From: Candidatus Latescibacterota bacterium
GTDB lineage: Bacteria; JAAXHH01
Direction of reading: 5' to 3'
DNA: 64,000 bases
Assembly (NCBI GenBank): GCA_012270975.1
Contig: JAAXHH010000147.1
Span: 62,001 to 126,000 of the forward strand
Shown: positions 57,025 through 64,000 of the stretch, in pieces
How the letters are laid out: the number at the start of each line of letters is the position of its first letter
How positions within the stretch are numbered: the stretch's first letter is position 1
Translations under genes and position numbers: made by a program
The notes under the pieces: generated by a model
What the model was told of the DNA's origin: nothing
Seen by the model: only the letters and a program-made list of their open reading frames with translations
The model's database searches: none

Positions 57025-57870
57025 CTAGGCCGACTTCCTAGACCTCTCCTGCAAATCGTACAGCGACGCGACCTCGTCTTCATAACGCGGAATGGGGAAA
57101 TCCGACATAGTGAAACGGGCCTGTGACGCCCGTTCGCCGCGGACCAGTCGGCTGTGCGCCTCGACCTTGTCCGACATGACCCCGCAGTGGATGGGAAATG
57201 CGTCGGCCGCGCGATAGCTCAAGATGAGCGTCTTCCGCGGCCTGTCCGACGAGTTGATGGCCGAAGCGTGGGGCGTCATGGCGCTCATGAAGATCGCCGT
57301 GCCCCCGGTGCCCTCCAGCAGAACGGCATCGGAATCGTCCACGTCCTCGGTGACCTTGCCCCGGAAGTAACCCTCCGTACTGTGGCTCATCAGCGCTTCC
57401 GTGTGGCACCGTGGAATGACCTTCAGGCAGCCGTTCACCTCGGAGGTGTCGTCGAGATAGAACAGGATGGACACCGAGTCCCGGTTGGTCAGGGGATAGT
57501 AGGACAGGTCCTGGTGCCACTCCACGATGGACCCGATATTCTGGGGCTTCATGTTGATCTTGCTGTAGTGGAAGAGCAGGTTCGGACCGAAAAGTTGCTC
57601 GACGCAGTCCAGCAGGGCGGTCGATTCCGAAAAATCCCGGAAGGGCTGGTAGTAAGTACACGGTTCGTAGATGCGCCGCACCAGCACGCCGTCCGGTCCC
57701 TGGTTCGGTTCCATCTCCATGCGCGTGCTATCGTGATTCGTCTTCGTGTTTCCTTCCGAAACCCGGTCTATTTCTGACTTCAGGACCGCAAGATCTTCAC
57801 CGGATATGAAATCCGGGTAGACGACGTAGCCCTCGCGGTTGTAATGATCAATCTGATCCGGGGTGAACAT
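57025..57870 (-). CDS. Phytanoyl-CoA dioxygenase family protein (PhyH)
   Basis: The 281-residue protein is an Fe(II)/2-oxoglutarate-dependent dioxygenase of the PhyH family. The metal triad is His119-x-Asp121 (W-H-Q-D) and His201 (T-P-H-A-S); Arg211 or Arg213 is placed to bind 2-oxoglutarate. The N-terminus has the usual Y-N-R-E-G-Y-V-V pattern. Bacterial members hydroxylate varied small molecules, so the substrate is open. GGAGG stands 5 bases before the ATG. It is convergent to the coiled-coil gene. Confidence 0.85.
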   Translation of the reverse strand: MFTPDQIDHYNREGYVVYPDFISGEDLAVLKSEIDRVSEGNTKTNHDSTRMEMEPNQGPDGVLVRRIYEPCTYYQPFRDFSESTALLDCVEQLFGPNLLFHYSKINMKPQNIGSIVEWHQDLSYYPLTNRDSVSILFYLDDTSEVNGCLKVIPRCHTEALMSHSTEGYFRGKVTEDVDDSDAVLLEGTGGTAIFMSAMTPHASAINSSDRPRKTLILSYRAADAFPIHCGVMSDKVEAHSRLVRGERASQARFTMSDFPIPRYEDEVASLYDLQERSRKSA

Positions 57871-58001
57871 ACAAGCCTCCGGGGGACGTTCCGTGGTGTT
57901 TTGGCTATTCAGTTATGGTGAGAAGGTAGGAGGACAGATGAAGTGCGTCAAGATCCAATGATCTCGTACAACCCCTTGATGGGCACTCACCTTGCGACGG
58001 T

Positions 58002-59345
58002 TCACGGCACCAACCACCCCGGCATATTCGGGGTGCCCGCAAGACGGCGCACCATCTGGCGCCGCGAGATGGCCACGGTCACTCGGGCGCGCTGTTCGGT
58101 CACATTCGAATCGATCTCCCTGGCGGCCCGCAGGCCCGACTCGAGGGCGCCCTGCATCCACCCCCGATGCCCCGAGGCGTGCTCGCCGGCGAAGTGAATG
58201 GAGCCCTCGGGCGATGCCAGTTCCGGGTGCTCCGAGAACGGAGGATTGTGATTTGCGAAGGCCGCCCCGATCCAGGGCTGATGCGCCCACGCGAAGTGGG
58301 TTCCCTTTTCTGCAACCTCGCGCGTGCCGGGGAACAGGGCATTAAAGCGACCGATGAAGCCGGGTACAATGGCGCCGGGAGACGTCGCCGCGATCCTGCG
58401 TGCCAATTCTCCGAACATATAGGACATCAGAATACCCCGGGGCCCCTCCTGGTTCCAGGTGGGATGCCAGAACTCCGAGTACCCCTCCGCGAACGTCAAA
58501 CCCCATCCGTTCAAGCCGTCGTCCTCCCAGCGTCGTTCCGAATACTGGACGTAAACCCGGGTGACGTCCTGGTAGGATGTGGCTTCGAAGGCCGCTTGCT
58601 TCGATGCCGAGAGGACGGGGTCGAACTCGATCTTGTCGATGACGGGGAGGGGGACCGTGCAGATGAGTTTGTTGCCCCGCAATTCCTTCGTGCCGGGTCC
58701 GTGGGTGGCCACCACCCCGTTCGCATCCCGGACCACTTTCGTCACCGGCGAGCCGGTCCGTACACGGTCTCCGAGCGCTTCGACGAAGGCATTCGGCAAG
58801 GCATCGATCCCGGCCGGAATCTTGAGCCACGCGTCCCGCCCCCGGAGGAACTCGCTAGGTGTCTGCCGTTGGCGGACTCCCTGATCGGTAACGACGAGGT
58901 ACTCACCCTCCTGCGTATAGAAGGGCGATGTCTCGATGCCGAAGTGGTCGATGTAACCGAGCGTCAGATCATGATCGGGCGGGATGCGGGCAGGTCCGGT
59001 CTCGGCGATGAGCCCGTCGTCGAAGGGCTCGCGAAGCGTCTGTGCACGGCCCCCGGTCTTGTTTGATGCTTCCAGGACCTGGACATCGTGCCCCGCCCGG
59101 ACCAACTCGTATGCGGCGACCAGCCCGGACAGGCCGGCGCCCACCACGATCACGTCGACCCGATCTTCAGGGGATGGTGGCGTCGGCGTCGGCGTCTCGG
59201 GCTGCGGATCGGTCGGTTCACTGTCGTCCGGGCCCATGACGTTGTCCGAGCAACCGGTGCCCAGGAACAGAGGGACCAGCACGCCGCTTCCCCGGACGAG
59301 AAAGTTCCGGCGGCTGAGTGTTGTCATTTTAGTGTTGGAATTCAT
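58002..59345 (-). CDS. Tat-exported FAD-dependent amine oxidase
   Basis: The 447-residue protein has a twin-arginine signal (S-R12-R13-N-F-L) followed by a hydrophobic segment and Cys32 in L-G-T-G-C, which loosely fits a lipobox, then a proline/threonine/acidic linker. The flavin site V-V-G-A-G-L-S-G begins near residue 67, with G-G-R-A-Q after the second strand, as in flavin monoamine oxidases and related desaturases. It should act folded in the periplasm, perhaps lipid-anchored. The amine substrate is unknown. An internal ATG at codon 7 is an alternative start. It is divergent from the PhnD-like gene. Confidence 0.8.
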   Translation of the reverse strand: MNSNTKMTTLSRRNFLVRGSGVLVPLFLGTGCSDNVMGPDDSEPTDPQPETPTPTPPSPEDRVDVIVVGAGLSGLVAAYELVRAGHDVQVLEASNKTGGRAQTLREPFDDGLIAETGPARIPPDHDLTLGYIDHFGIETSPFYTQEGEYLVVTDQGVRQRQTPSEFLRGRDAWLKIPAGIDALPNAFVEALGDRVRTGSPVTKVVRDANGVVATHGPGTKELRGNKLICTVPLPVIDKIEFDPVLSASKQAAFEATSYQDVTRVYVQYSERRWEDDGLNGWGLTFAEGYSEFWHPTWNQEGPRGILMSYMFGELARRIAATSPGAIVPGFIGRFNALFPGTREVAEKGTHFAWAHQPWIGAAFANHNPPFSEHPELASPEGSIHFAGEHASGHRGWMQGALESGLRAAREIDSNVTEQRARVTVAISRRQMVRRLAGTPNMPGWLVP

Positions 59346-59567
59346 CGAGATACGGTCTCCAACTGGCAGCGGTGTTTCATGATCGGTTATCGACTGCGCT
59401 TTGCCCGCTGACTATGGAGTTTAAACGACGGATTCACTTACTTCAACATCTAAAGTAACATATCCTAAATTTGAACAACACAACCAAAATAAACCTCGTC
59501 AGGGATGAGGCTTGCCGCCAATGCATCATTCATTTTCTATATAGGGCAAGGGGATTAGACAATACTG

Positions 59568-60386
59568 ATGCCGATGCCATTCGTATCCAACGCCCGCATG
59601 TACGCCGTGAGCCCCGAAGCCGAGACGGCCTGGAAGGATCTCCTCGCCCGCGTCGCCGAGGATGCCGGCACGGCATTCGATTACGTCACCTACCCGGCAC
59701 CACGGCCGCTTGAGGACCTCTGGCGCCGCGACGATCTCGGGTGCGTGCAGATGTGCGGATACCCGATCGCGCTCGACCTGGCCGACGTCGTTCCACTGGC
59801 ATCGCCCATTCCCGCCGCCTCCTGGGCCGGAGGCAGAGCGCTCTCCCGGACCGACCTGATCGTGCGCGACGATGCGCCTTTTCGCACGCTGTCCGACACC
59901 TTTGGCGGGACCGTGGGCTGGACCGTCGCCCACTCGCAGTCGGGTTTCAATGCCTTGCGCTATCATCTGTTGCGTTATCGCAGCGAGGACCGCCCGCGCC
60001 TCTACCGCCGTTCCGTCGGCCATCTCGTCACGGCCCGGCGGATCCTCGATAGCGTGGCGAACGGGAGTATCGACATCGGGCCGCTGGACGCCTACTGGCA
60101 CATGTTGGTCAGGAAGTACTTGCCCCAACTGACGGAGAAAGTCCGCATACTGGAATCGACCGAGACCGTACCGATGCCGGCATTCGTCACTGTCCCGGCG
60201 ATGCCCCGGCACACGGTCGATCGCCTGCGCGAGGCATTTGCGGCCGCCCATACTCGTCCCTGGTTCGCCCCGTTCAGAGCATCGCTCCTGATCGAGGGAT
60301 TTGAGCTAGTGACGCGCGGGGCGTTTCTTCGTACCTTGGAATGGGCGCGAGCCGCCGAGACCGCGGGTTACCTGGAACCCGGGTAA
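59568..60386 (+). CDS. PhnD/SsuA-like substrate-binding protein without signal peptide
   Basis: The 272-residue protein resembles the PhnD/SsuA/transferrin periplasmic binding fold: M-Y-A-V-S-P near the start, C-G-Y-P-I-A-L-D in the first lobe, and G-S-I-D-I-G-P-L-D-A-Y-W in the crossing strand typical for phosphonate/phosphate/thiamine-precursor binders. No signal peptide or lipobox is seen, and no ABC transporter genes are adjacent, so it may be cytoplasmic or a solitary binder. The ribosome site is weak. The gap before it is AT-rich with no gene. Confidence 0.7.
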   Translation: MPMPFVSNARMYAVSPEAETAWKDLLARVAEDAGTAFDYVTYPAPRPLEDLWRRDDLGCVQMCGYPIALDLADVVPLASPIPAASWAGGRALSRTDLIVRDDAPFRTLSDTFGGTVGWTVAHSQSGFNALRYHLLRYRSEDRPRLYRRSVGHLVTARRILDSVANGSIDIGPLDAYWHMLVRKYLPQLTEKVRILESTETVPMPAFVTVPAMPRHTVDRLREAFAAAHTRPWFAPFRASLLIEGFELVTRGAFLRTLEWARAAETAGYLEPG

Positions 60387-60490
60387 CGCCGGCGACCGTA
60401 GGCCACGTGACCCGATGACCTGCGTGAATTCTGCCGATCGACGGCCCGGGTAACGCCGGTGGCCGCCGATCAACCGTCCGCCGATCAACC
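60378..60490. repeat. Two short direct repeats between the PhnD-like and TPR genes
   Basis: CCCGGGTAACGCCGG occurs at 60378-60392 (overlapping the end of the PhnD-like gene) and 60445-60459. A second word CCGCCGATCAACC occurs at 60463-60475 and 60478-60490. The gap therefore seems to have grown by small duplications. Confidence 0.5.
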
Positions 60491-60504
60491 ACGAGCAAGC
60501 CGCC

Positions 60505-62154
60505 ATGAGCTACCCTTTCGATCTCGGAACCTGGTCCCGGAAGATCACGACGGACTCGGATGCCGCCCAGCGCTGGTTCGACCGCGGGTTGAACTGGACC
60601 TACGGCTTCAATCACGAAGAAGCGGTGGACTGTTTCAGGTGCGCGGCCGACGCGGACCCCGGATGCGCGATGGCCTGGTGGGGGATCGCCTATGCGAACG
60701 GCCCCCACTACAACCGGGCCTGGATTCGATACACCGAAGCCGAAATCGCCCGGGTCCTGCCGGTCTGCCACGACGCGGTGACGACCGCGGTTTCGCTCGC
60801 CGGTGACGGCACGCCGACCGAGCAAGTCCTTATCGAGGCACTGACGAAGCGTTACCGAAATGGCGATGAGCGCGATACCGGGGTGCTGGATGCCTGGCAC
60901 CGGGACTTCGCCGACGCGATGCGCGACGCCCGCCGGGCGCACGAGGATGATCCCGACATCGCCGCCTTCTATTTCGACGCGGCGCTGAACTGCACGCCCC
61001 GCCAGCTCTGGGATCTACGCACCGGGCAACCCAACCCGCGCGGCCACACGGTCGAGGTGTTGCCGGTGATGGAGTCCTGGATGGAGCGAATCGTCCGTGA
61101 CGGGCCCATCCATCCGGGGATCTGCCACCTGTACATCCATATGCTGGAAATGTCGCCCATGCCGGAGCGCGGGCTCAACGCGGCCGACCTGTTGCGCGGG
61201 TTGCTGCCTGACGCCGGCCACCTGGAGCACATGTCGGCGCACATCTACGTCCTTTGCGGCGACTGGGCGCAGTCGGTGGTCCAGAGCGAACGGGCGGTTG
61301 CCGCCGACGACAAGTACCTCGACTACGCCGGCGACCAGAACTTTTACACCACCATGCGGTGTCACGATCTCCATCTCTACATGTACGTGGCCATGTTTCT
61401 CGGGCAGTACGGCAAAGCCACCCATGCCGCGGAGCGGATCCGCGCGATGGCCACGCCCGAATTGATCGCCGGGAGCGCGCCTTTCATGGCCTCCATCCTC
61501 GACGGCTATTCCGCCATGACCATCCATGTTTCGGTGCGCTTCGGCCGCTGGCACGACCTCGTCGCATCGCCCGTTCCGGAGGAGTCTGCGCTGCGACCGA
61601 TCGAAACCGCCATGCACGCCTACGGACAGGGTGTGGCGCACGCCGCCCTCGGTCAGATCGAAGAGGCGGAAACCGCCCGTGAAGCGTTCGATCAGGCCGC
61701 GACCGCCATTCCCGAGGACGCGATCTTTCTCAGCAACACGGTGCGCGACATGCTCCGCATCGGCGAGGCCATGCTCGACGGCGAGCTGGAATACCGCAAG
61801 GGGAACTACGACCGGGCGTTCGACAGCCTGCGTCTCGCCGTCTCGCGGGACGACGCGCTCAACTACACCGAACCCTGGGCCTGGATGCATCCGCCGCGCC
61901 ACGCCCTCGGCGCGCTGCTCGCCGAGCAGGGCGAATACGATGAAGCCGAAGCCGTGTATCGCGCCGACCTCGGCTATGACGCAGGCCTGCCGCGCTGCTG
62001 CCAGCATCCCGACAACGTCTGGGCGCTCCAGGGACTGGTGGAATGCGTCGAACACGCGGGAGACGCCAACGAGCTCCGACTCCTGCGACAGCGGCTGGCG
62101 TTCGCCAAGGCCCGTGCCGACATCCCCATCGAAACGTCCTGCTTCTGCCGGTAG
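60505..62154 (+). CDS. Tetratricopeptide repeat protein
   Basis: The 549-residue protein has TPR-like helical pairs, with a clear early one (W-F-D-R-G-L-N-W-T-Y-G-F-N-H-E-E-A, A-W-W-G-I-A-Y) and later ones near residues 385-410 and 470-490. A conserved middle with H-P-G-I-C-H-L-Y-I-H-M-L-E and H-M-S-A-H-I-Y is typical for a group of bacterial TPR proteins of unknown role. No signal peptide is visible. It is followed after 28 bases by a small antitoxin-like gene. Partner or client is not known. Confidence 0.75.
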   Translation: MSYPFDLGTWSRKITTDSDAAQRWFDRGLNWTYGFNHEEAVDCFRCAADADPGCAMAWWGIAYANGPHYNRAWIRYTEAEIARVLPVCHDAVTTAVSLAGDGTPTEQVLIEALTKRYRNGDERDTGVLDAWHRDFADAMRDARRAHEDDPDIAAFYFDAALNCTPRQLWDLRTGQPNPRGHTVEVLPVMESWMERIVRDGPIHPGICHLYIHMLEMSPMPERGLNAADLLRGLLPDAGHLEHMSAHIYVLCGDWAQSVVQSERAVAADDKYLDYAGDQNFYTTMRCHDLHLYMYVAMFLGQYGKATHAAERIRAMATPELIAGSAPFMASILDGYSAMTIHVSVRFGRWHDLVASPVPEESALRPIETAMHAYGQGVAHAALGQIEEAETAREAFDQAATAIPEDAIFLSNTVRDMLRIGEAMLDGELEYRKGNYDRAFDSLRLAVSRDDALNYTEPWAWMHPPRHALGALLAEQGEYDEAEAVYRADLGYDAGLPRCCQHPDNVWALQGLVECVEHAGDANELRLLRQRLAFAKARADIPIETSCFCR

Positions 62155-62182
62155 GCGGCGGCAATGTGAGAGGGAGACGACT

Positions 62183-62407
62183 ATGAAGAACATTACATTC
62201 AGTGCGGATGAGCACCTGATTGAAGCCGCGCGGCGCAGGGCGTCATCGGAAAACACGACGTTGAACGAGCAGTTCCGGTTATGGCTGGAGAGTTATGCTG
62301 AACAGGTAGAACAGTCCACCGAAGCCATGGAAACCATTCGTGAGGCACAGCGCAGTGTACATTCAGGCGGGAGGAAATTCACCAGGGAAGAGATGAATGA
62401 GCGGTGA
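62183..62407 (+). CDS. Ribbon-helix-helix antitoxin-like protein
   Basis: The 74-residue protein starts M-K-N-I-T-F-S-A-D-E-H-L-I-E-A-A-R, the strand-helix pattern of ribbon-helix-helix antitoxins, followed by a flexible C-terminal part ending R-E-E-M-N-E-R, usual for VapB-like partners. GAGGGAG precedes the ATG. A toxin gene would be expected to start at the overlapping ATG at 62397, but that frame stops after nine codons, so the antitoxin appears to have lost its partner. Confidence 0.7.
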   Translation: MKNITFSADEHLIEAARRRASSENTTLNEQFRLWLESYAEQVEQSTEAMETIREAQRSVHSGGRKFTREEMNER

Positions 62408-62501
62408 GTACTCCAACCAGATTTAACGGCAATTACGCTATTGAGTGAAATTACTCAATATAGTAAACGCAGACGTATTGGTCCGTGACCGTAAGCCAAA
62501 A
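62397..62501 (+). pseudogene. Possible decayed toxin (PIN-like) remnant
   Basis: An ATG at 62397 overlaps the antitoxin end by 11 bases, as is common for toxin genes. Its frame reads M-S-G-E-Y-S-N-Q-I and then a stop; after a second stop the same frame continues V-K-L-L-N-I-V-N-A-D-V-L-V-R-D, weakly like the D-x-N-V-L-V start of PIN toxins. A small inverted repeat ATTGAGT/ACTCAAT (62440-62459) lies between. The PIN resemblance is weak. Confidence 0.3.
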
Positions 62502-62547
62502 CCCCCGGGCGTCGGCAGTTCACTCCTTCGGTCGTTACGGACCAATA
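62476..62547. repeat. Inverted repeat at the 3' end of the MazF-type gene
   Basis: TATTGGTCCGTGACC (62476-62490) and GGTCGTTACGGACCAATA (62530-62547) are inverted repeats with 11 perfect outer pairs. The second arm contains the stop codon of the MazF-type gene. It may stop transcription from both sides or mark a duplication end. Confidence 0.5.
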
Positions 62548-62873
62548 ATCTCACAAAGTCCTTCTACGATCCGATCCAATTCATCGGCGGTGGCCTGGCC
62601 CAACCTGTTACCGATTCTGTGAGTTGAAAGGGTTCGAACCTGGCCGATCTTAACCCAAGATCGTTTCGGAAGATCCGCCGAATCAAGCGGAAGGGTCAGA
62701 GGGAAACCGGCGCGTTGTGGTTGACTCGTAATCGCCATAGCGATCACCGTACCGGATCGTTGATTGAAAACCTCGTGGCTCAAGACAAGGACAGGACGTC
62801 GTCCAGCTTGCTCCCGGCCACGTGTGGGACTCAGATCAGCCCAGCGGATTTCACCCCTCAATATTCGGGCCAA
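62535..62873 (-). CDS. mazF: MazF/PemK-type toxin (mRNA endoribonuclease)
   Basis: The 112-residue protein has the MazF/PemK fold: R-G-E-I-R-W-A-D-L at the start, E-Q-A-G-R-R-P-V-L-V-L-S in the first loop, a hydrophobic core strand V-I-A-M-A-I-T-S, and the later K-I-G-Q-V-R-T-L. The Arg in G-R-R-P and the Thr/Ser in A-I-T-S are in the positions of the usual catalytic residues. It should cut mRNA at short sequences when free. It overlaps the antitoxin gene by 16 bases, the normal layout for a toxin-antitoxin pair. Confidence 0.85.
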   Translation of the reverse strand: MARILRGEIRWADLSPTRGREQAGRRPVLVLSHEVFNQRSGTVIAMAITSQPQRAGFPLTLPLDSADLPKRSWVKIGQVRTLSTHRIGNRLGQATADELDRIVEGLCEIIGP

Positions 62874-63097
62874 TTATCCACATCCTCCTCTATTCCTTCT
62901 TCAGCCAGTTCCCGTTCCTCTACCGGGTCCAGTTTCGCACATTCCCTCGCCAGCCGTCCCCGCTTGAGACGATCCAGCTTCTCCGACACGGCTTCCTCAA
63001 TCGCTTGGCTTCTGTTCTTATATGACTGCTGCATGATTAGATAGTCGAGTTGCTTGACGATTTCCTCGTCCACTGTAATTGCGATTTTGGATTTCAT
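62858..63097 (-). CDS. Ribbon-helix-helix antitoxin of the MazF-type pair
   Basis: The 79-residue protein starts K-I-A-I-T-V-D-E-E-I-V-K-Q-L-D, a CopG/MazE-type ribbon-helix-helix DNA-binding strand and helix, and ends in an acidic tail (E-R-E-L-A-E-E-G-I-E-E-D) that should wrap the toxin. AGGAGG stands 8 bases before the ATG. The promoter upstream overlaps a palindrome, so the antitoxin probably represses its own operon. The downstream toxin overlaps by 16 bases. Confidence 0.85.
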   Translation of the reverse strand: MKSKIAITVDEEIVKQLDYLIMQQSYKNRSQAIEEAVSEKLDRLKRGRLARECAKLDPVEERELAEEGIEEDVDNWPEY

Positions 63098-63112
63098 AAC
63101 ATAATCCTCCTG

Positions 63113-63145
63113 GTATGATAATATGTCATACTTTCAGATTGTCAA
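63113..63145 (-). promoter_or_regulatory. Promoter with overlapping palindromic operator of the toxin-antitoxin operon
   Basis: On the minus strand TTGACA (63145-63140) and TATTAT (63123-63118, five of six matches) are 16 bases apart. A palindrome with arms GTATGA and TCATAC (63113-63131) covers the -10 box, the expected place for an autorepressing antitoxin to bind. Confidence 0.7.
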
Positions 63146-63316
63146 GTGCGATGCCTGGAATGTTGACTAGATGTCGGTGTTTTTACCAGAATTCCCAACT
63201 GCGTCATTATCAACATTTCAGATAACGACATGAATTTCCGAAATGCTTGCCCAGAGAATCGAAATCAGTGTAGGTTTCAGAAAGAAGTCGACCCGTCGAA
63301 TTCGGAGCCTGACACC

Positions 63317-63658
63317 ATGCGAATCTGGGACCTTCCTCCCAGGATATTCTGCCGACAGCACCTCCTGGGTGAACACCGGGAGTTGCACGGGCTTTGGAAC
63401 GTTATTACGCTGGGGAAAACAGGATACCGGGAGCATCCGGAAACGAAGCGGTGGGTCGGTCGGCTAGCGGCGTTGTATAACCGGCACGAAACTCTAGTTG
63501 CGGAGATGCATCGGCGTGGTTATCAGCACAAGACGCCGCTCGACGTACGACTAGCAACCGGAAGCCAGGTACAGGAGTCGCTCGTCGACTCACTGGATGA
63601 GCAGTACAAGCTGCTGTGTGAGAAGCCCTGTGGCTGTCCACTGACTCCCGGAGAATAA
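63317..63658 (+). CDS. Small protein resembling the pyrimidine-dimer DNA glycosylase family
   Basis: The 113-residue protein starts M-R-I-W-D-L-P-P and has C-R-Q-H-L-L-G-E-H-R-E-L-H, resembling proteins annotated as pyrimidine-dimer DNA glycosylase (T4 endonuclease V-like), where the Q-H-L-x-x-E-x-R-E stretch carries the catalytic glutamate. The T4 enzyme uses the amino group of Thr2 as nucleophile; here residue 2 is Arg, so activity is open. The ATG at 63317 follows GGAG; a longer frame upstream is not conserved-looking. It ends with several cysteines (C-G-C-P). Confidence 0.65.
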   Translation: MRIWDLPPRIFCRQHLLGEHRELHGLWNVITLGKTGYREHPETKRWVGRLAALYNRHETLVAEMHRRGYQHKTPLDVRLATGSQVQESLVDSLDEQYKLLCEKPCGCPLTPGE

Positions 63659-63721
63659 CACGATAGAACGTAGGAGAACCGGGCAACAGTATGTCAAGTT
63701 GAACCAGGAGGGTTAACACCG

Positions 63722-64000
63722 ATGGCCACCGTTGGGATCAACGTGAAAATGACTCCTACTCATCCGGGAGACTTTATACGCAAAGAGATTCTAGATGAAC
63801 TGGGTCTCAGCGTCACGAAGGCTTCCGAGATACTCGATGTCAACAGGGCAACGCTTAACGCGCTGCTTAAAGGCAACACCTCGCTTTCGCCGGACATGGC
63901 TTTGCGTGTCGAAAAGGCCTTCGGCGTAAACATGGACATGCTGTTGAAAATGCAGGCATGGTACGACGTCGCCCGGAAGCAGGCTCGCGCGTGCTGCTAA
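63722..64000 (+). CDS. HigA-type antitoxin (XRE helix-turn-helix)
   Basis: The 92-residue protein contains M-T-P-T-H-P-G-D-F-I-R-K-E-I-L, a typical HigA start, and an XRE helix-turn-helix (about residues 25-75: S-V-T-K-A-S-E-I-L-D-V-N-R-A-T-L-N-A-L). It ends at the last bases of the window. HigB toxins usually precede HigA; no such gene lies in the 63-base gap before it, so the toxin may be missing or lie downstream. AGGAGG precedes the ATG by 10 bases. Confidence 0.8.
   Translation: MATVGINVKMTPTHPGDFIRKEILDELGLSVTKASEILDVNRATLNALLKGNTSLSPDMALRVEKAFGVNMDMLLKMQAWYDVARKQARACC

Noticed and set aside
62628-62645. A tRNA T-arm-like word (GGGTTCGAACC)
   Set aside because: It lies inside the conserved K-I-G-Q-V-R-T-L coding region of the MazF-type gene on the minus strand, and no matching acceptor, D or anticodon arms are seen.

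Overview
The window is about 60% GC and gene-dense. It reads as chromosome from a diderm, Gram-negative-type bacterium: there are several lipoproteins with lipoboxes, a likely outer-membrane barrel, a periplasmic lytic transglycosylase, LTxxQ (Spy/CpxP-like) periplasmic proteins and a Tat-exported enzyme. Many genes belong to sugar or sugar-acid families (enolase superfamily, Gfo/Idh/MocA, SMP-30, xylose-isomerase-like TIM barrel, PfkB kinases, PhyH dioxygenase). That mix is typical of uncultivated heterotrophs such as Latescibacterota and relatives, but this placement is an inference from gene families and not from a marker gene. I see no rRNA, tRNA, CRISPR array or complete insertion sequence.

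Layout. 1-5.3 kb: the end of a 6-phosphogluconate-dehydrogenase-like gene, a beta-propeller protein, an MltB-like transglycosylase, a TIM-barrel isomerase, and an exported redoxin read through an in-frame TGA followed by a perfect hairpin, which is a likely selenoprotein. 5.3-7.4 kb: a BtrH-like papain-fold protein next to an APH-family kinase. 7.7-16.1 kb: a Cys/Met PLP enzyme, NhaA, a Gfo/Idh oxidoreductase, a MATE transporter, and a minus-strand run of M42 peptidase, enolase-superfamily enzyme and SDR. 16.3-19.2 kb: two small membrane proteins around a lipoprotein form of the MhpD fold, then a PfkB kinase. 19.3-24.3 kb: a molybdopterin oxidoreductase with a fused ferredoxin-NrfD partner and a flavin reductase. 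24.4-28.3 kb: an outer-membrane-like protein divergent from an ECF sigma / anti-sigma / LTxxQ stress cluster. 29.8-34.2 kb: a TAXI-domain exported protein, a DUF2491 protein, a PspA/IM30-like coiled coil and a voltage-gated potassium channel in one direction.

34-46 kb: a lipoprotein, an overlapping SMP-30 / HAD / PfkB operon, QueE, a GNAT protein, a CocE hydrolase, a DnaJ-domain protein, an HAD hydrolase, IMP dehydrogenase and a divergent LysR regulator. 47-49.8 kb: phosphoglycerate kinase between a GIY-YIG nuclease and a membrane-anchored Mrr nuclease, all co-directional. 50-56.3 kb: glutamate synthase gltB and gltD separated by a 28-bp tandem repeat. 56.6-62.2 kb: a hendecad coiled-coil protein, PhyH, a Tat-exported amine oxidase, a PhnD-like binding protein and a TPR protein. 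62.2-64 kb: a toxin-antitoxin island with an RHH antitoxin beside a decayed partner, a MazEF-type pair with a palindromic operator, a small glycosylase-like protein and a HigA-type antitoxin.

The strongest unusual signal is the UGA-encoded redoxin (4401-4976). Next are the TAXI/DUF2491/PspA/K+ channel envelope cluster, the nuclease-pgk-nuclease operon and the lipoprotein MhpD enzyme. Short tandem repeats in several intergenic gaps (34185, 54745, 33224, 16212) are a further theme.
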